The notes under the pieces: generated by a model
Databases searched by the model: none
What the model saw: only the letters and a program-made list of their open reading frames with translations
What the model was told of the DNA's origin: nothing
Assembly: GCA_023362775.1 (NCBI GenBank)
Contig: JALMGJ010000004.1
Coordinates: 33,473,429-33,537,428 of the forward strand
Direction of reading: 5' to 3'
DNA length: 64,000 nt
Origin: Charina bottae
Lineage: Eukaryota > Chordata > Lepidosauria > Squamata > Charinaidae
Shown here: piece by piece, positions 21,001 to 31,600 of the stretch
How positions within the stretch are numbered: the stretch's first letter is position 1
Layout: the number at the start of each line of letters is the position of its first letter
Translations under genes and position numbers: made by a program

Positions 21001-24000
21001 CGAACAATAGCAACAATAGTAGGTGTGCCAGAAGCGTGACTTATCAAAGTATTTGAACTGGGAAAAAACCACATGAATTCTCTCAGAATCGGTAATAAAC
21101 AGATCTGGGAAAATAGAAAGCTTGGTTTTCCTGATTCACAGGTCATTTTGCATCATTTTAAACAGGGCTACACCACTGATTTGATCTCTCATGGACACAT
21201 GCATGCACACACACTCACGCACCCATCTGCAGTGCTAATGTGAACAGCAGTTCTTATTAAATGCTGTGCTTTCTCTTTGGAATACATGTTGAATGGGTGA
21301 CAGCGAAAAGAGATGGCAAACAGATTTGTGCTTTAAAGATGTGATATTACAGGCAGACTTTCTCTTGCTTGGTTCTAAAAGACAAAACACAATTGCTGAA
21401 CACTTTTGTTTGGACTTCTTTGTACTAGACTATCCATATCAAATAATTGATAGGAATTCTTGCTACAGACGTGCAGCTCTAGTTGCAATCATGGCATACC
21501 CAGGAACAATGGAGATTATTTCTTAAGTAGGAAATCATTTTTAGCATAATTATTTGCATAAAAATAGCAGCGCTACTGAATAGGAAGTGAGCTCATTCGA
21601 CATTGCACTGAAGTAACCACTGAGAAAGCATGAAAGCTAGCATCCAGCTACTGTAAAACAAATAATCCAGTTTCTAATCTTATTTTTATTTTTCTGCTTA
21701 CTCCAACATAAATCAGGCAATGATTTTCTTTTAAATTCTATTTGGGGTATCATCATTGAAATAGTTGTAACCTCTTTTGAATAATCCTTCATTGCTCTTA
21801 CAGTTCTCATTTTTCCTATGCAATGTAGTAGCCTGGTTAATTAATCTTCTAGCTAGGATCAGCCTAGAGGTAAATGCATTCCAACCTATAATTTCTTGGT
21901 GGAGTAGTTATGTGTGTTGTGTGTCCCAATAAATAAACAAAATAAACCAAAACACAAAAACTCAACCTCTCACACCTTTCCTCATAGGGGTTTTTAAATA
22001 TAATCAAAGAGAAGTCTATAAGACATGTATAAAAATCTAATTATTAGTCTCTGGATTTGATCCAAAGTCTTTTGTTATTTTTAGTGGAGCAATTTCCACT
22101 CTGCAGCTGCAAGGAATATTGCAACACAGGATTTCTTAAATATCCACTCTCTGTCAATGCCAGTATTGAAAGTTGATCCTTTTTGGAGTTTGTGGAGCAA
22201 AAGGTAGCTAATGGAAGGTGAAACCAAGGTGTCCCTGTAGGGAGAGCAAGAAGCTATAGGTGAAGTCAACTATATGTCTTAATTCCCTATCTCCATTCTT
22301 GAAAGTTTCTAAAACAATGGATTATAATTATACAACATCTGAATGGAGTTTTACCAGATTCTGTTCAGAAGGATACACAAGGTTCTGCACTGGGCAAAGA
22401 TGTGTATGGCTTCCACCATCCATTCTGGTCTATCACCTTGAACTTCCAGTTAGCTATGCCACTCCTTAAACAGGGAATTTAAATCAAGACATTTTGGAAG
22501 CGTAGTTTGGTAGTTAGTGTTTGGAACAAAAGAAAGTTTTGTACAGAAAGGACAAATCCACAAAGAAACACGGAAAGCATTATTTTGAATGCGCAACACT
22601 ATTTATTTCACAGCAAAGATTGGGTTGCATTAAGAAACCAATCCCTTGCCCTCACTTTTTTATTTTTGATTCCATAATAATAAAAAAAAATTGTGGGAGA
22701 GCTTTGCTTGGGTAATTGTTGGCATCCCTGATTAACAGTTACCATCATCTGTACTAAAGGAATGACCAGATCAACATTAAGTGGGCAGTTTGTTTTAAGA
22801 CATTGAAGAAGACCTACTTAGATGTCAACCAACCTTGAGTATGTATACCTGAGGTTCTTAAAATATGAAAAATAAATATCATTTTCAAATTTAAGAAAAA
22901 CATTTCAGTGGGAGAACCTTACACTCACCATTTTTAATCACATCATTTTAATTAATTGTTTTTTTTTTACCTGTATTAATCTTCTCACTTTGTTGTACCT
23001 TTTCCTCCCAAAACAGAAAGCTCAGGATTCAGGAGCTAAACTTGTAGAGTTGCATTCCTACCCCACACAACATAAATGTGATCATACTTGACTAAAGGGA
23101 GGGGAACACTTTGAAATGGGAATGTAAGTGTACTGAGATGCCATATTTCCAAGCATAGCTTCTGCTGATAGAAACTCATATAAAATTAAAATATTTCTAG
23201 GTTTAAAAAAATGAATTGCTGTACAGGGAGGGAGGAAGGGTAAGCAATGCAAATATTTTTATTTTAAAAAAGAATCTGTAAGAGTGAACTGTCATGCAAA
23301 GAGTGCCAGATCGCAAAAAGATTACATCAGTTCACTTTCTGCAAGAAATCTCACACAAAAACACTATCTGCACATTTATTATGACCCTGAATGCATTTTG
23401 TGGAAAATGGTAAGATTTCAGAACAACACAGTTCTATTGGAGTTTGGTTTTAATAGGATATCTGTTTATATTATTTTTAACATATTAAATATTACTGTAA
23501 ATATAAACCATCTTTATGGAAGGAAGCTACTAAGTTTTCTATTTGTTTATCTAATAAATGGAAGAACATTATATGCACAGTTCGTTCTTTTTTTCAAATC
23601 TGCCTTATATTCGCTATGTCTTGTTTGGGATGTAAAGCTGATGGTTCTCACCTCCCATACATATTAAATAGGATCTGGATGAATTGTTTTTATTGTAATC
23701 AAAGCTAAATTCTGTTATTAATAATTCTGGTGAGAACAACAACAACAGTCTGGTTGTGATTGTGAATCCAGATCTCCCTCTTCACCCAGGGTAATTACAG
23801 CTGTTTCTGCAGTTCAGCAGCATTATTACAGAAACCTCGAAGCTGAGGTCCAATCTGTGATAACCTGGCTTTAAATCTGTCTGTAAGTGTCAAGCTGAAA
23901 TCCTATAATCTTGAAAGCAAACAAATCCTTGAGGAGATAAAAATCAGCTGCATGTTTCAAGACAGCCAGTGGCATCAAAGGAGTTAACAAAAAAGATTAC

Positions 24001-25048
24001 AGTTGATAATCTGGTGGGCAATTTTAAGTGCCTGACGTGTGTTCATGCAGATCTGAAGCCATCAGATTCCATTCCCACAAAGACAGCTGCAGTACACCGG
24101 GGAGGCCTTCCCATCTGATTCAGTTGATCTTCTGGATAATCAGTACATGTTCTAAGGCTGTGACAGGCCTCTTTGCCAATGCACGCTGACATTCTCCAAG
24201 CCCTCGGGGTACCCAACATTTCCCTGTCCTTTTTCTAGCCAAGTTACAGCTGGAATCCAAAGGCATGCAAAGAAAGAAAGAGAACTACTATGCCAAAAGA
24301 TACGATCACCGCGTAAAACAAAAACAGTAAGGAGTAACAAGATGTTTCTTAACTTGAGTTCTCCCAGCTCGTATCATTTCAATTCAACTGGAGCTAAAAA
24401 TGACTTACAAAATGCACATTAAAAAGATGGAACAATATTATTTCCAGACTTTATGTAGATTTCTTCCATTGAAGATGTTAAATGATGATCAGAAGCAGCA
24501 GATGACCCACCAAGAGAAATCAAGCTATATATTGATTTCTGAAGTTTGTCTTATGGATTTGATTTCATAATTGGAATCTGTAAGCCAGGGTGACACTTTC
24601 TCATGAAGTCACCCTAGCTCACAATGTGTTAGGGCAGGTTTTATATCAAGACTTGGGAACAAAAACTACATATGGATTTAGTTAAGCAATGTCAAATGCC
24701 TCCTCCAGGTTTAGTAGTAATAACTGATGTCACTGGGCTGGGCTAATTATATTTTGTAATCATGAAGAGTTTGTTGTTTGCTTCTTTTTGAAGAATGAAC
24801 AATGAATGAGGAATATCTTGAAACTAATATAGACTTATTTTCTTGGATGGGAAATACTAGATCGTGCACATTTCCACCTGACTTACAATGCAATGCTATC
24901 CATGTCAATTCAGAAATAAGCCTCACTGACGACAAAGCCACAGGGTTTAATGCTGAGAGCACCTGACATTCAGCACACTACATTTTGCTCCAAGCAAAGA
25001 CAATCTTCCTAACTATGAGTGATTTCATTCAATAATTCTCTATTAAAG
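21001..25048. other. Repeat-poor non-coding stretch
   Basis: About 4 kb with no recognised interspersed repeat and no gene. The 127-codon open frame at 23284-23667 has no recognisable domain and is rich in Ile, Leu, Asn and Tyr as expected of AT-rich DNA. The segment at 23740-24130 is less AT-rich and is raised as a possible conserved non-coding element. Confidence 0.5.
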
Positions 25049-25286
25049 GTACCTGTAATGATATGTGAGAAAGACCTTGAGAAACGGGGTGAAGAGATGC
25101 TGCCTAGGGAACAGTCAGATAAGATAAGGCATACCCCGCAGCTGCATAATGGGCGGAGAAAGAGGCTCAGAAGGGACCCTCCCTAGCTTGTCAAGCTGTA
25201 AAGGAGACTACGGGAGATTTGTACTTTCAGACTTGCAAGATTCTGTTAATGTAGCCTTACAATAAAGTAGAATTAGCTCATCTAGT

Positions 25287-26024
25287 CATATTTATTTATT
25301 TATTTTCTATCCCGCCTTTATTATTTTCTATAAATAACTCAAGGCGGCGAACATATCTAATACTTAGACTGACCATATTTGCTTGAGACAAAAACGGGAC
25401 AAGAGGGATGGGTGGGGGTGGAGTGGATGGTTGGGGGGGGGCAGGGGGCACCTCCACCTGTCGGTGCGTGGGGGGTGGGCTGGGCGGCGTGGTGGGTGGG
25501 GGCAGAGCAGCTGGTTGGGGGGCCCGGGGGGGTTCGCCTCTGCCTCACAGCGTGTGGGAGGGACGGGACGGGCAGCATGATGGGCAGGGGTGGAGCAGCT
25601 GATTGGAGGGAACCCAGAAGGGAAATCACCTCTGCCTGTCACGGTGCTGGGCCCGCCTCTCCCACCTCCTTTGCTGCATGCTGGTGGGCGGGGACGATTC
25701 CTCCTCTGGGTTCCCTCCGGTCGGCGGCTCCGCCTCCGCCTGTTCCTGAAAAACGGGACAAAACTGGCCTTTATGTTAAAAAGACGGGACGGTTGAGAAA
25801 AGGGGAAAAAACGGGACTGTCCCATTCAAAACGGGACGTATGGTCAGCCTACTAATACTCCTTCCTCCTCCTATTTTCCCCACAACAGCAACCCTGTGAG
25901 GTGAGTTGGGCTGAGAGAGGGACTCGCCCAAGGTCAACCAGCTGGCTTTCATGCCTAAGGCGGGACTAGAACTCTCAGTCTCCTGGATTCTAGCCCATTG
26001 CCTTAACTACTAGACCAAACTGGC
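25287..26024 (-). mobile_element. tRNA-derived SINE inserted in the LTR and split by a hAT element
   Basis: The minus-strand SINE tail starts at tatttatttatttattttc and includes the complement of the gccgccttgagttatt/aaaggcggga tail (25305-25350). The body resumes at 25860 and the head ends with actagaccaaactggc (26024). A short duplication, ctagt (25282-25286 and 26025-26029), flanks it. A hAT element at 25365-25851 lies within the tail. Confidence 0.85.
25365..25851. mobile_element. Non-autonomous hAT-type element (family 2)
   Basis: Ends tagactgaccata and tatggtcagccta are terminal inverted repeats. Exact 8-bp duplication ctaatact at 25357-25364 and 25852-25859. Interior rich in acgggac segments near both ends and a GC-rich centre with repeated ggagcagctg/tggttgg-type units. 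Same family as 8905-9307 in opposite orientation. The several long open frames inside are compositional. Confidence 0.93.
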
Positions 26025-26084
26025 CTAGTTTCCTGTCTGGTCTACCTGAGAAAGCTGACACTACCAGGTATGAGCTGCAAAAAT

Positions 26085-26310
26085 CTTTGATGACCTTTTG
26101 AGTCCATCTTGACTCCTGGAAACTATATGAGCAAGACGATGCAGTTTTCTTAATAACATTTTCGGATGTGGTTTCCCATTCTTTTCTTCCTAGCGTGAGA
26201 GCAAGGACTGCTCCAAAGTTGCCCAGCTGGCTTGTGTGCCTAAGGCAGGGTTAGAACTCCGGATTTCCCACTCCTGGCTGAGTGCCTGACCCACTAGACC
26301 AAACTGGCTC
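26085..26310 (-). mobile_element. tRNA-derived SINE with BovB-like tail
   Basis: The head is the complement of ccactagaccaaactggctc (26291-26310). The tail at the low-coordinate end carries cagttttcttaataacattt and gtggtttcccattc, the same tail seen on the 5S-headed SINE at 26600 and related to that of 16313. No target duplication found. Confidence 0.78.
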
Positions 26311-26312
26311 TC

Positions 26313-26599
26313 AGCTGAGTGTTAGATAGCAAAAAGAGATGCATAAAATGTGAACCCTTGGCTCCCATCTCATAGGTGTAAAGAGATTGCAACCCAATTT
26401 TGGAAATATATATTGAATTGCAGGTCTAATCAGGAAATGGGTAGAAATGCTTTGTTTATTGTCCTGATAAATAATAAAGAAAATCTTAACCACTTTCCTA
26501 TATCATATTTGAAAATGGTAACTACAGATTACCTTTTATCATTAAAATGGTAACTACAAATTACCTATTTGTTTAAGGCAGAACCCCAAGTCCTTGCAT
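26313..26599. other. Unannotated spacer between SINEs
   Basis: AT-rich; contains a short local duplication of aaaatggtaactaca (near 26512 and 26545). No gene. Confidence 0.5.
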
Positions 26600-26815
26600 T
26601 AAAGTAAAGCTGAACTCCTGCCAACTTGATGGACACAACCATGCAGTTTTCTTGGCAAAAATATGGAAGTTGTTTTCTATTTCCTTCTTCTTGGATATTT
26701 TTCAACTTTCTGGTCTAGCACATAACCCTACTATTTCATCATGGTCTCTTGTCCAAATACTAATCAGGCTCAGCTTAGCTTCTGAACCCAGACCAGATCA
26801 ACTAATGTAGAAGGT
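26600..26815 (-). mobile_element. 5S rRNA-derived SINE with BovB-like tail
   Basis: The complement of 26750-26805 reads ctggtctgggttcagaagct, then aagctgagcctgattagtat, then ttggac, matching the 3' half of vertebrate 5S rRNA (gaagctaagcagggt... and ...tagtacttggatgggagacc). The tail toward 26600 (cagttttcttggcaaaaata) is the one shared with the tRNA-headed SINE at 26085. The 5S promoter part is diverged. A second, better-preserved 5S-headed copy lies at 55365-55565. Confidence 0.75.
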
Positions 26816-27120
26816 GTAGGGAATGGCCTATTTAGCTGCTCCTTCTTTTTGTAAACTCAACACAAAAGTAACCTTGGCTTCTTAGTCTGGTCTACCTTAT
26901 AGGGATGACAGCCAGGTACTGTTGTATTTTTTATTTTTGATCTAAAAGAATCTGGGTCACAAGATTCAGTTTAAAAAGACAAGCTAAGGTATTTTTTTTC
27001 TCTTACTCACTGGAGTCACAAAGTCTACTGGAATGCAGATTGTTGTTACCAAATAAGGAATCTCTTTGTATTCTTAAAGGTGTTTTGGTTACCATATATG
27101 GTATTCTTGTTTGGCTAGGC

Positions 27121-27413
27121 CAGAGCTTTCCAAACTGTGTGTCCGGACACGTTAGTGAGTCGGCTGCAGTGTCTGGGTGTGTCCCGGCTGCTGCTGCTGC
27201 CTCCGAGCCCTGCCAGGATTCCATGCAGGTCCTAGTGCCTGCCTTGTGCCTTGCTGCCTCCAAACCTGCTGTGATTCCGTGCAGGTCCTAGTGCCTGCCT
27301 TGTGCCCTGCTGTAAGAGTGTGTCGCAAAATGATGCCCTGCTGTAAGAGTGTGTCATGAAATGATGCATGTCTAAAAAGTGTGTCACCAACATGAAAAGT
27401 TTGGAAAGCTCTG
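27121..27413. mobile_element. Non-autonomous hAT-type element (family 1)
   Basis: Ends cagagctttccaaactgtgt and tttggaaagctctg. Exact 8-bp duplication ggctaggc at 27113-27120 and 27414-27421. Same termini as 5477-5860 but a different, less GC-rich interior containing a tandem duplication at about 27220-27312. Confidence 0.93.
27220..27312. repeat. Internal tandem duplication of about 56 bp
   Basis: gattccatgcaggtcctagt and gattccgtgcaggtcctagt start two copies about 56 bp apart; both continue into gcctgccttgtgcc. A smaller repeat (gccctgctgtaagagtgtgt) follows at 27305 and 27334. Confidence 0.85.
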
Positions 27414-27421
27414 GGCTAGGC

Positions 27422-27804
27422 TGAGGTTGAGAAGTCACATGCTAATTGGTTACTATGGTGAACTATTGCTGGTGAGCAACATTTAAATGTACAAAGGTAA
27501 ATCTTTTGTTAAGCCTGCTCCCCACTTCTGCTGTTTCCTTTTGCTATTCAAATGAAGATGTTAAGCCTGCCTACACCTCTTATAGGTAAACAGATTGTAG
27601 ATATGGTTCTTGTTTTTCTGAATAAATGTAACTTTATTTTTTACTGCAAAAGACTAGTTTATACAGTGCAAGCTTCTAAAACTCTGAAATCAAATAAAAT
27701 TAAAAGGTCCTACCTCCTGCTGACATTCCTAAGTTTATAATCACATCATACACCTTTTATTCACTCTATGTAACATCTTTCAATGCCTATATCAATTTCT
27801 GTTT
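27422..27804. other. Unannotated spacer
   Basis: No recognised feature between the hAT element and the second solo LTR. Confidence 0.5.
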
Positions 27805-27809
27805 CTATA

Positions 27810-28081
27810 TGTCAGCCCTCCCAGGTAAACCAGACAGGAATCACAGCCAGATGAGCTAATTCTACTTTATTGTAAGGCTACATTTACAGAATCTTGCAAG
27901 TCTGAAAGTACAGATCTCCCACCATCTCTTTTTACAACCTGAAGAATTAGGGCTGATCCTTCCTATAAGTTTCTTTCTCTGACTGTTAAGCTCCTGTGGG
28001 CTCCTCCCTCTTTTATGTGATTGTTCCCTAGGCAGCATCTCTTCCCCTCATCCCTCAAGGTTATTTCCACATACCATTACA
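27810..28081 (-). mobile_element. Solo LTR, same family as 25054
   Basis: 272-bp LTR on the minus strand, with TG...CA ends (plus-strand tgtcagccctc ... ccattaca). Exact 5-bp target duplication ctata at 27805-27809 and 28082-28086. The polyadenylation signal is the complement of tttatt at 27866-27871. No internal sequence is present, so it arose by LTR-LTR recombination. The reading order along the LTR matches the 25054 copy throughout. Confidence 0.93.
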
Positions 28082-28262
28082 CTATAGCTCTGGATCAAAT
28101 AGCATTAATACATCATGGTGGAACTATTTTTCTAATCAAGAAATCTAGTAGGGCAAACGTGTTGTAGTATCAGAAATCTGTGAAATGATATTCAGATCAA
28201 GTCCACCTCTTTTTATCTTAAAGAAGCATCCTTTATACTGTACATTGATATACAACTGAAGA

Positions 28263-28500
28263 CCTGGCTCTGCCACCTCGCTTGGGATGGGAGGAGTAAC
28301 AGCTCCTCTTGGGGATGGCTGGCTCCGTAGAGTTCTTTTAAACTACACCAGAGCCTCTTGGGTTTTATACATTTTTTACATTTTATTAATTTATTTATAT
28401 TAAGTACTGTATTTTATATGCTTTTATATGTTTTATTGCTAACTTTATGTAAACCGCCCAGAGTCCCCTCTGCGGGGGGAGATGGGCGGTGATATAAGTT
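28263..28500 (+). mobile_element. L2-like LINE 3' UTR/tail
   Basis: Contains aaccgcccagagtcccctct, a short inverted repeat, and gagatgggcggtgatataag, followed by a tetranucleotide run. This is the tail also found antisense inside the Penelope copy at 43139. No coding part is attached. Confidence 0.7.
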
Positions 28501-28543
28501 GAATGAATGAATGAATGAATGAATGAATGAATGAATGAATGAA

Positions 28544-28578
<35 letters not shown>

Positions 28579-28581
28579 ATA
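28501..28581. repeat. (GAAT)n(AAAT)n microsatellite
   Basis: About eleven GAAT units change into AAAT units, extending from the LINE tail. The YLFI/SFIH-rich minus-strand open frame is an artefact. Confidence 0.95.
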
Positions 28582-28634
28582 TAGCAAGCCAGTTTTACTC
28601 AGATAACTGAGCTGAGTGAGATGAGATGACAAAT

Positions 28635-28872
28635 GAGAGGTGGGTTGGTGTAATGCTTAAGGTTTTTGATTAGAAACCAGGAGTCTCTAAATTATCGTCG
28701 TCCCTTAGGCATGGAAGCTGGCTGGATGACTTTGGCTAGTCATTCTCTCTCAGCCCAACCTACCTCACAGGGCTTTATTTGTGGGGAAAAGAGGAGGAGG
28801 AGGAGCATTACGTATGCCACCTTAAATTGTACAAAGTAAAGACAGGATATAAATCTAATAAATAAATTAATA
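28635..28872 (+). mobile_element. tRNA-derived SINE with L2-like tail
   Basis: Decayed head gagaggtgggttggtgtaat, body ccttaggcatggaagctggc and tctctctcagcccaacctac, tail accttaaattgtacaaagta ending in aataaataaattaa. More diverged than the copies at 37729 and 62278. Confidence 0.8.
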
Positions 28873-31494
28873 TGATTCTTGGCAGGAAGTTCTAAAGAGT
28901 CAAAGCAGTCTGACAAAAGGGAAGGTGCACACAATGATAAATCAGTAGACAGATAGGCCAACAGGCAGACAGATGAACAAATCCGTGTCTGAGAGAGTCA
29001 GTGGGTGTTTCCCAACCTTGTATCCTGAAGTGATATTAGAAATGTAAATTCATGTTGCAAAATCTGGAGGGTACTGTAGGGGGAAAGGTTGCATATGTGT
29101 GAGAAACCAGCATGGATTTTGTATAAATGAAGGGATTTGACAGAAATTCCTTTTTCCAAATTAACCAAGTCAAGAGCTCCACACTGAGATTGTAAACATT
29201 TCCTCATGTAGTCTACATTATTAACTGCTGCTGAAAAAGATGTAGAAAGCCACAGCATGATGAAATCACATCACCAAGCAAGTCATACTAAATGTCATAA
29301 AGTGAAGGGAAGTGTCCCACATGTTAAGTAGCAGCAATACTTTTCTTTTAGTGTTTCTGCTGTGTTCATAGGATCAAACCCTATGCTCATATGATAAACT
29401 CATTGAATAGAGTCATAGCAGTTATCTACCCTGAGCTAGTGTTTCAGTCTGGAAAACTATGACCATTTACAATATGTACTGGAAAACTGACTTTTAGAAA
29501 GCCTTTAGGATATCCCCCCAAAGGCCAAATCAACGTGGTCAATGAGAATATGGAATGTCCTATTCCCAGAGCAGTATATTTTGCACATTTCAGGTTAATC
29601 GCTATTGTATCTCAGTAGGACCTATATATGCAGTGTCACCATCCCCAATTTTGGATCTATTTCAAACTGTAAGTCAGGTGTTTACTGGAATCAAGAAACT
29701 TGCATTATATTTAATTACATCGAGGGCAAGTTGGCATCAATCACACTGACATTTGATAGGTCAGCCCCCATAGAAAGGCAATTACACCTGAAAACGTCAG
29801 CCAATTTTTTGAAATATATATATACATACTTTCCTTCTCTTTTATGTAGGTAAGATATATCAAATCTTATGTTCTTTTCTTGGGTTTTCATCATGGTTAA
29901 GTTCAGGTTTCAAACTGAATTCCAAGAGAAATGGTCCATTTTCAGAGTACCAGATTGGACCTGAAATAGATGAAGCACCTGATGCACATACTTCATCAAT
30001 TACAATTGGGTACCAGCAGGAGGAAGGGAAGTAGTAGAAGCCAATGGAGGTCAATGTTCTAAAAGATTAAGTTTTCTCTTAAGGTGCTTGAATAAACAGG
30101 CTAAATCAATAAAATCCTATTGCATTTATTATGCTTAACTTCTTCCAGCATGTAATTCAAAGTAACTTTGATGGCTTTCCCAAGAAGTCTCTCATTCTTC
30201 TACTAGCCACCTCCAGGCCTGCTTAGCTTCAAAAAACACACCCTGTCATGAATGTTCAGATCACATATTTTTACAATATTTACTTTTATCTTCTCCAAAG
30301 TGGCATCTCAACATAAATCATATATACGCTATTCTGAGTGCCTCTCTTGCTTCCCTTCTTTGAAAGCCAGAATAAATGTAGGCATTTCATTCTTTTTAAT
30401 TGTTATCTGAGAAAGTGTAATAAAACTATTTTCTGGCAAGCAAACTATCCTTTGAAAGAAAAGGGATGAATCCATATGTTCATGGGTAAGATCAATGATT
30501 TTTCACTTATATTACATCTCATGATTTTGAAAGGAACACCAAATCTTTGCCATTAGTGAGTAACCTCTATGCTTTTGCTCTCATAGTACTCAGTTTCATC
30601 ACACCACCACTTACAGTGTATATTAATTGTGTGTGTGAACTAATATTAATCTCCTGGGGCTTAATGACAGGTTAGGCCTATGGCCTGAGGAACAATCAAG
30701 AGCCATCAACCTCTCCCAGCTGATCATTTAATCTCCAGGAAATACCCTTATCCTTAGTCACCAGCACTTAATTAAAATTACCATGCCGCACTTCTGCACA
30801 ACTCACTCAAACAACCTCGGGATGAGATTAATAAGCACATCTAAGTGATTGAATCTGGAAAGTCAAACACAAGTAGCCTAGAGAACAGTAGGAGTGAAGA
30901 AAGGAAAAGGGCAAGCACTGTAGAAGTTGTAGGCAGGCCTTCACATGGAAACTTGGTGTCATGCCTAAAGCATGCTGAAATCCTGCCTGCACACTAACAC
31001 AGCTTATCCCTGCCAGCGTTGAAAGAATTGGCTTCAGGTCCACTCATGGGGAATTACACATTTTTTCATGGAGGAGATAAGAAACCAACACGGCATATCC
31101 AGCTGTATCCCTCAATTGACAGATTTATATGGACATATATTTTATTGTAATATTATTTTTTCTGGTGTCCTCCTGACCTGATGCTGAAAATTGTTATTGT
31201 TGTTTTATGTTAAGGGGGAGAATATTTCTTCCCACTAACCAAGTCTGTTAACTGAAGCTAATTCATGTGATCCTCTGGCGCAGAGTTGCTATTTCCTGCT
31301 AGGGCCAGTAAGTGTATTATATATAACAGATAAATCTCAGTTAATCCACCAGCTTCATGTTTCTGCCAATTACAAGAGCTAATGTCTCAATTCCTTCTGT
31401 ATCTGGGGGTTCAGAATCCTTTTCTCCATGACCGCCACATGTGGGTCTTGTATTCTAAGCTGTTTGACCAAAAATCTATATGACCAAACATATA
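28873..31494. other. Unannotated stretch, possible conserved non-coding DNA
   Basis: No gene and no recognised interspersed repeat for about 2.6 kb. Segments at 30590-30830 and 31240-31420 have more even composition and clustered TAATTA-type sites and are raised in the findings. Confidence 0.45.
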
Positions 31495-31600
31495 CAGAAA
31501 ATATTAACTCTTTGCTTCTATCTAGTGGTCATTTGGATTATTGCAATTCAGATCTGGTAGACTTGGTCTACTGCAATATTGTAGAGATGATCATATATGA
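31495..31600 (+). repeat. Dispersed repeat block of unknown class
   Basis: ctttgcttctatctagtggt, then tggattattgcaattcagat and ctggt, in the same order as the block at 7018-7135. It directly precedes the L2-like LINE remnant and may be part of it. Confidence 0.45.

Larger units (their letters stand above)
25054..26060 (+). mobile_element. Solo LTR carrying nested insertions
   Basis: The LTR begins tgtaatgatatgtg (25054) and ends gaaagctgaca (26060), giving TG...CA ends. A near-exact 5-bp duplication (gtacc at 25049-25053, ctacc at 26061-26065) flanks it. A polyadenylation signal aataaa is at 25261-25266. The LTR sequence is collinear with the 27810-28081 copy except for a SINE insertion at 25287-26024. 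No internal retroviral or gypsy coding region is attached. The 5-bp duplication fits an ERV- or gypsy-type LTR element; the class cannot be settled without internal sequence. Confidence 0.85.

Noticed and set aside
20786..21146. Minus-strand frames with FFLS repeats, possible membrane protein
   Set aside because: Translation of a GAAA microsatellite in several frames.
23284..23667. 127-codon open frame
   Set aside because: AT-driven composition, no domain, no relation to neighbouring sequence.
24020..24130. Possible host exon in the repeat-poor interval
   Set aside because: Stops in all frames at short spacing. Better treated as a non-coding candidate.
26750..26805. Possible 5S rRNA gene
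   Set aside because: Only the 3' half is similar, it is diverged, and it continues into a SINE tail.
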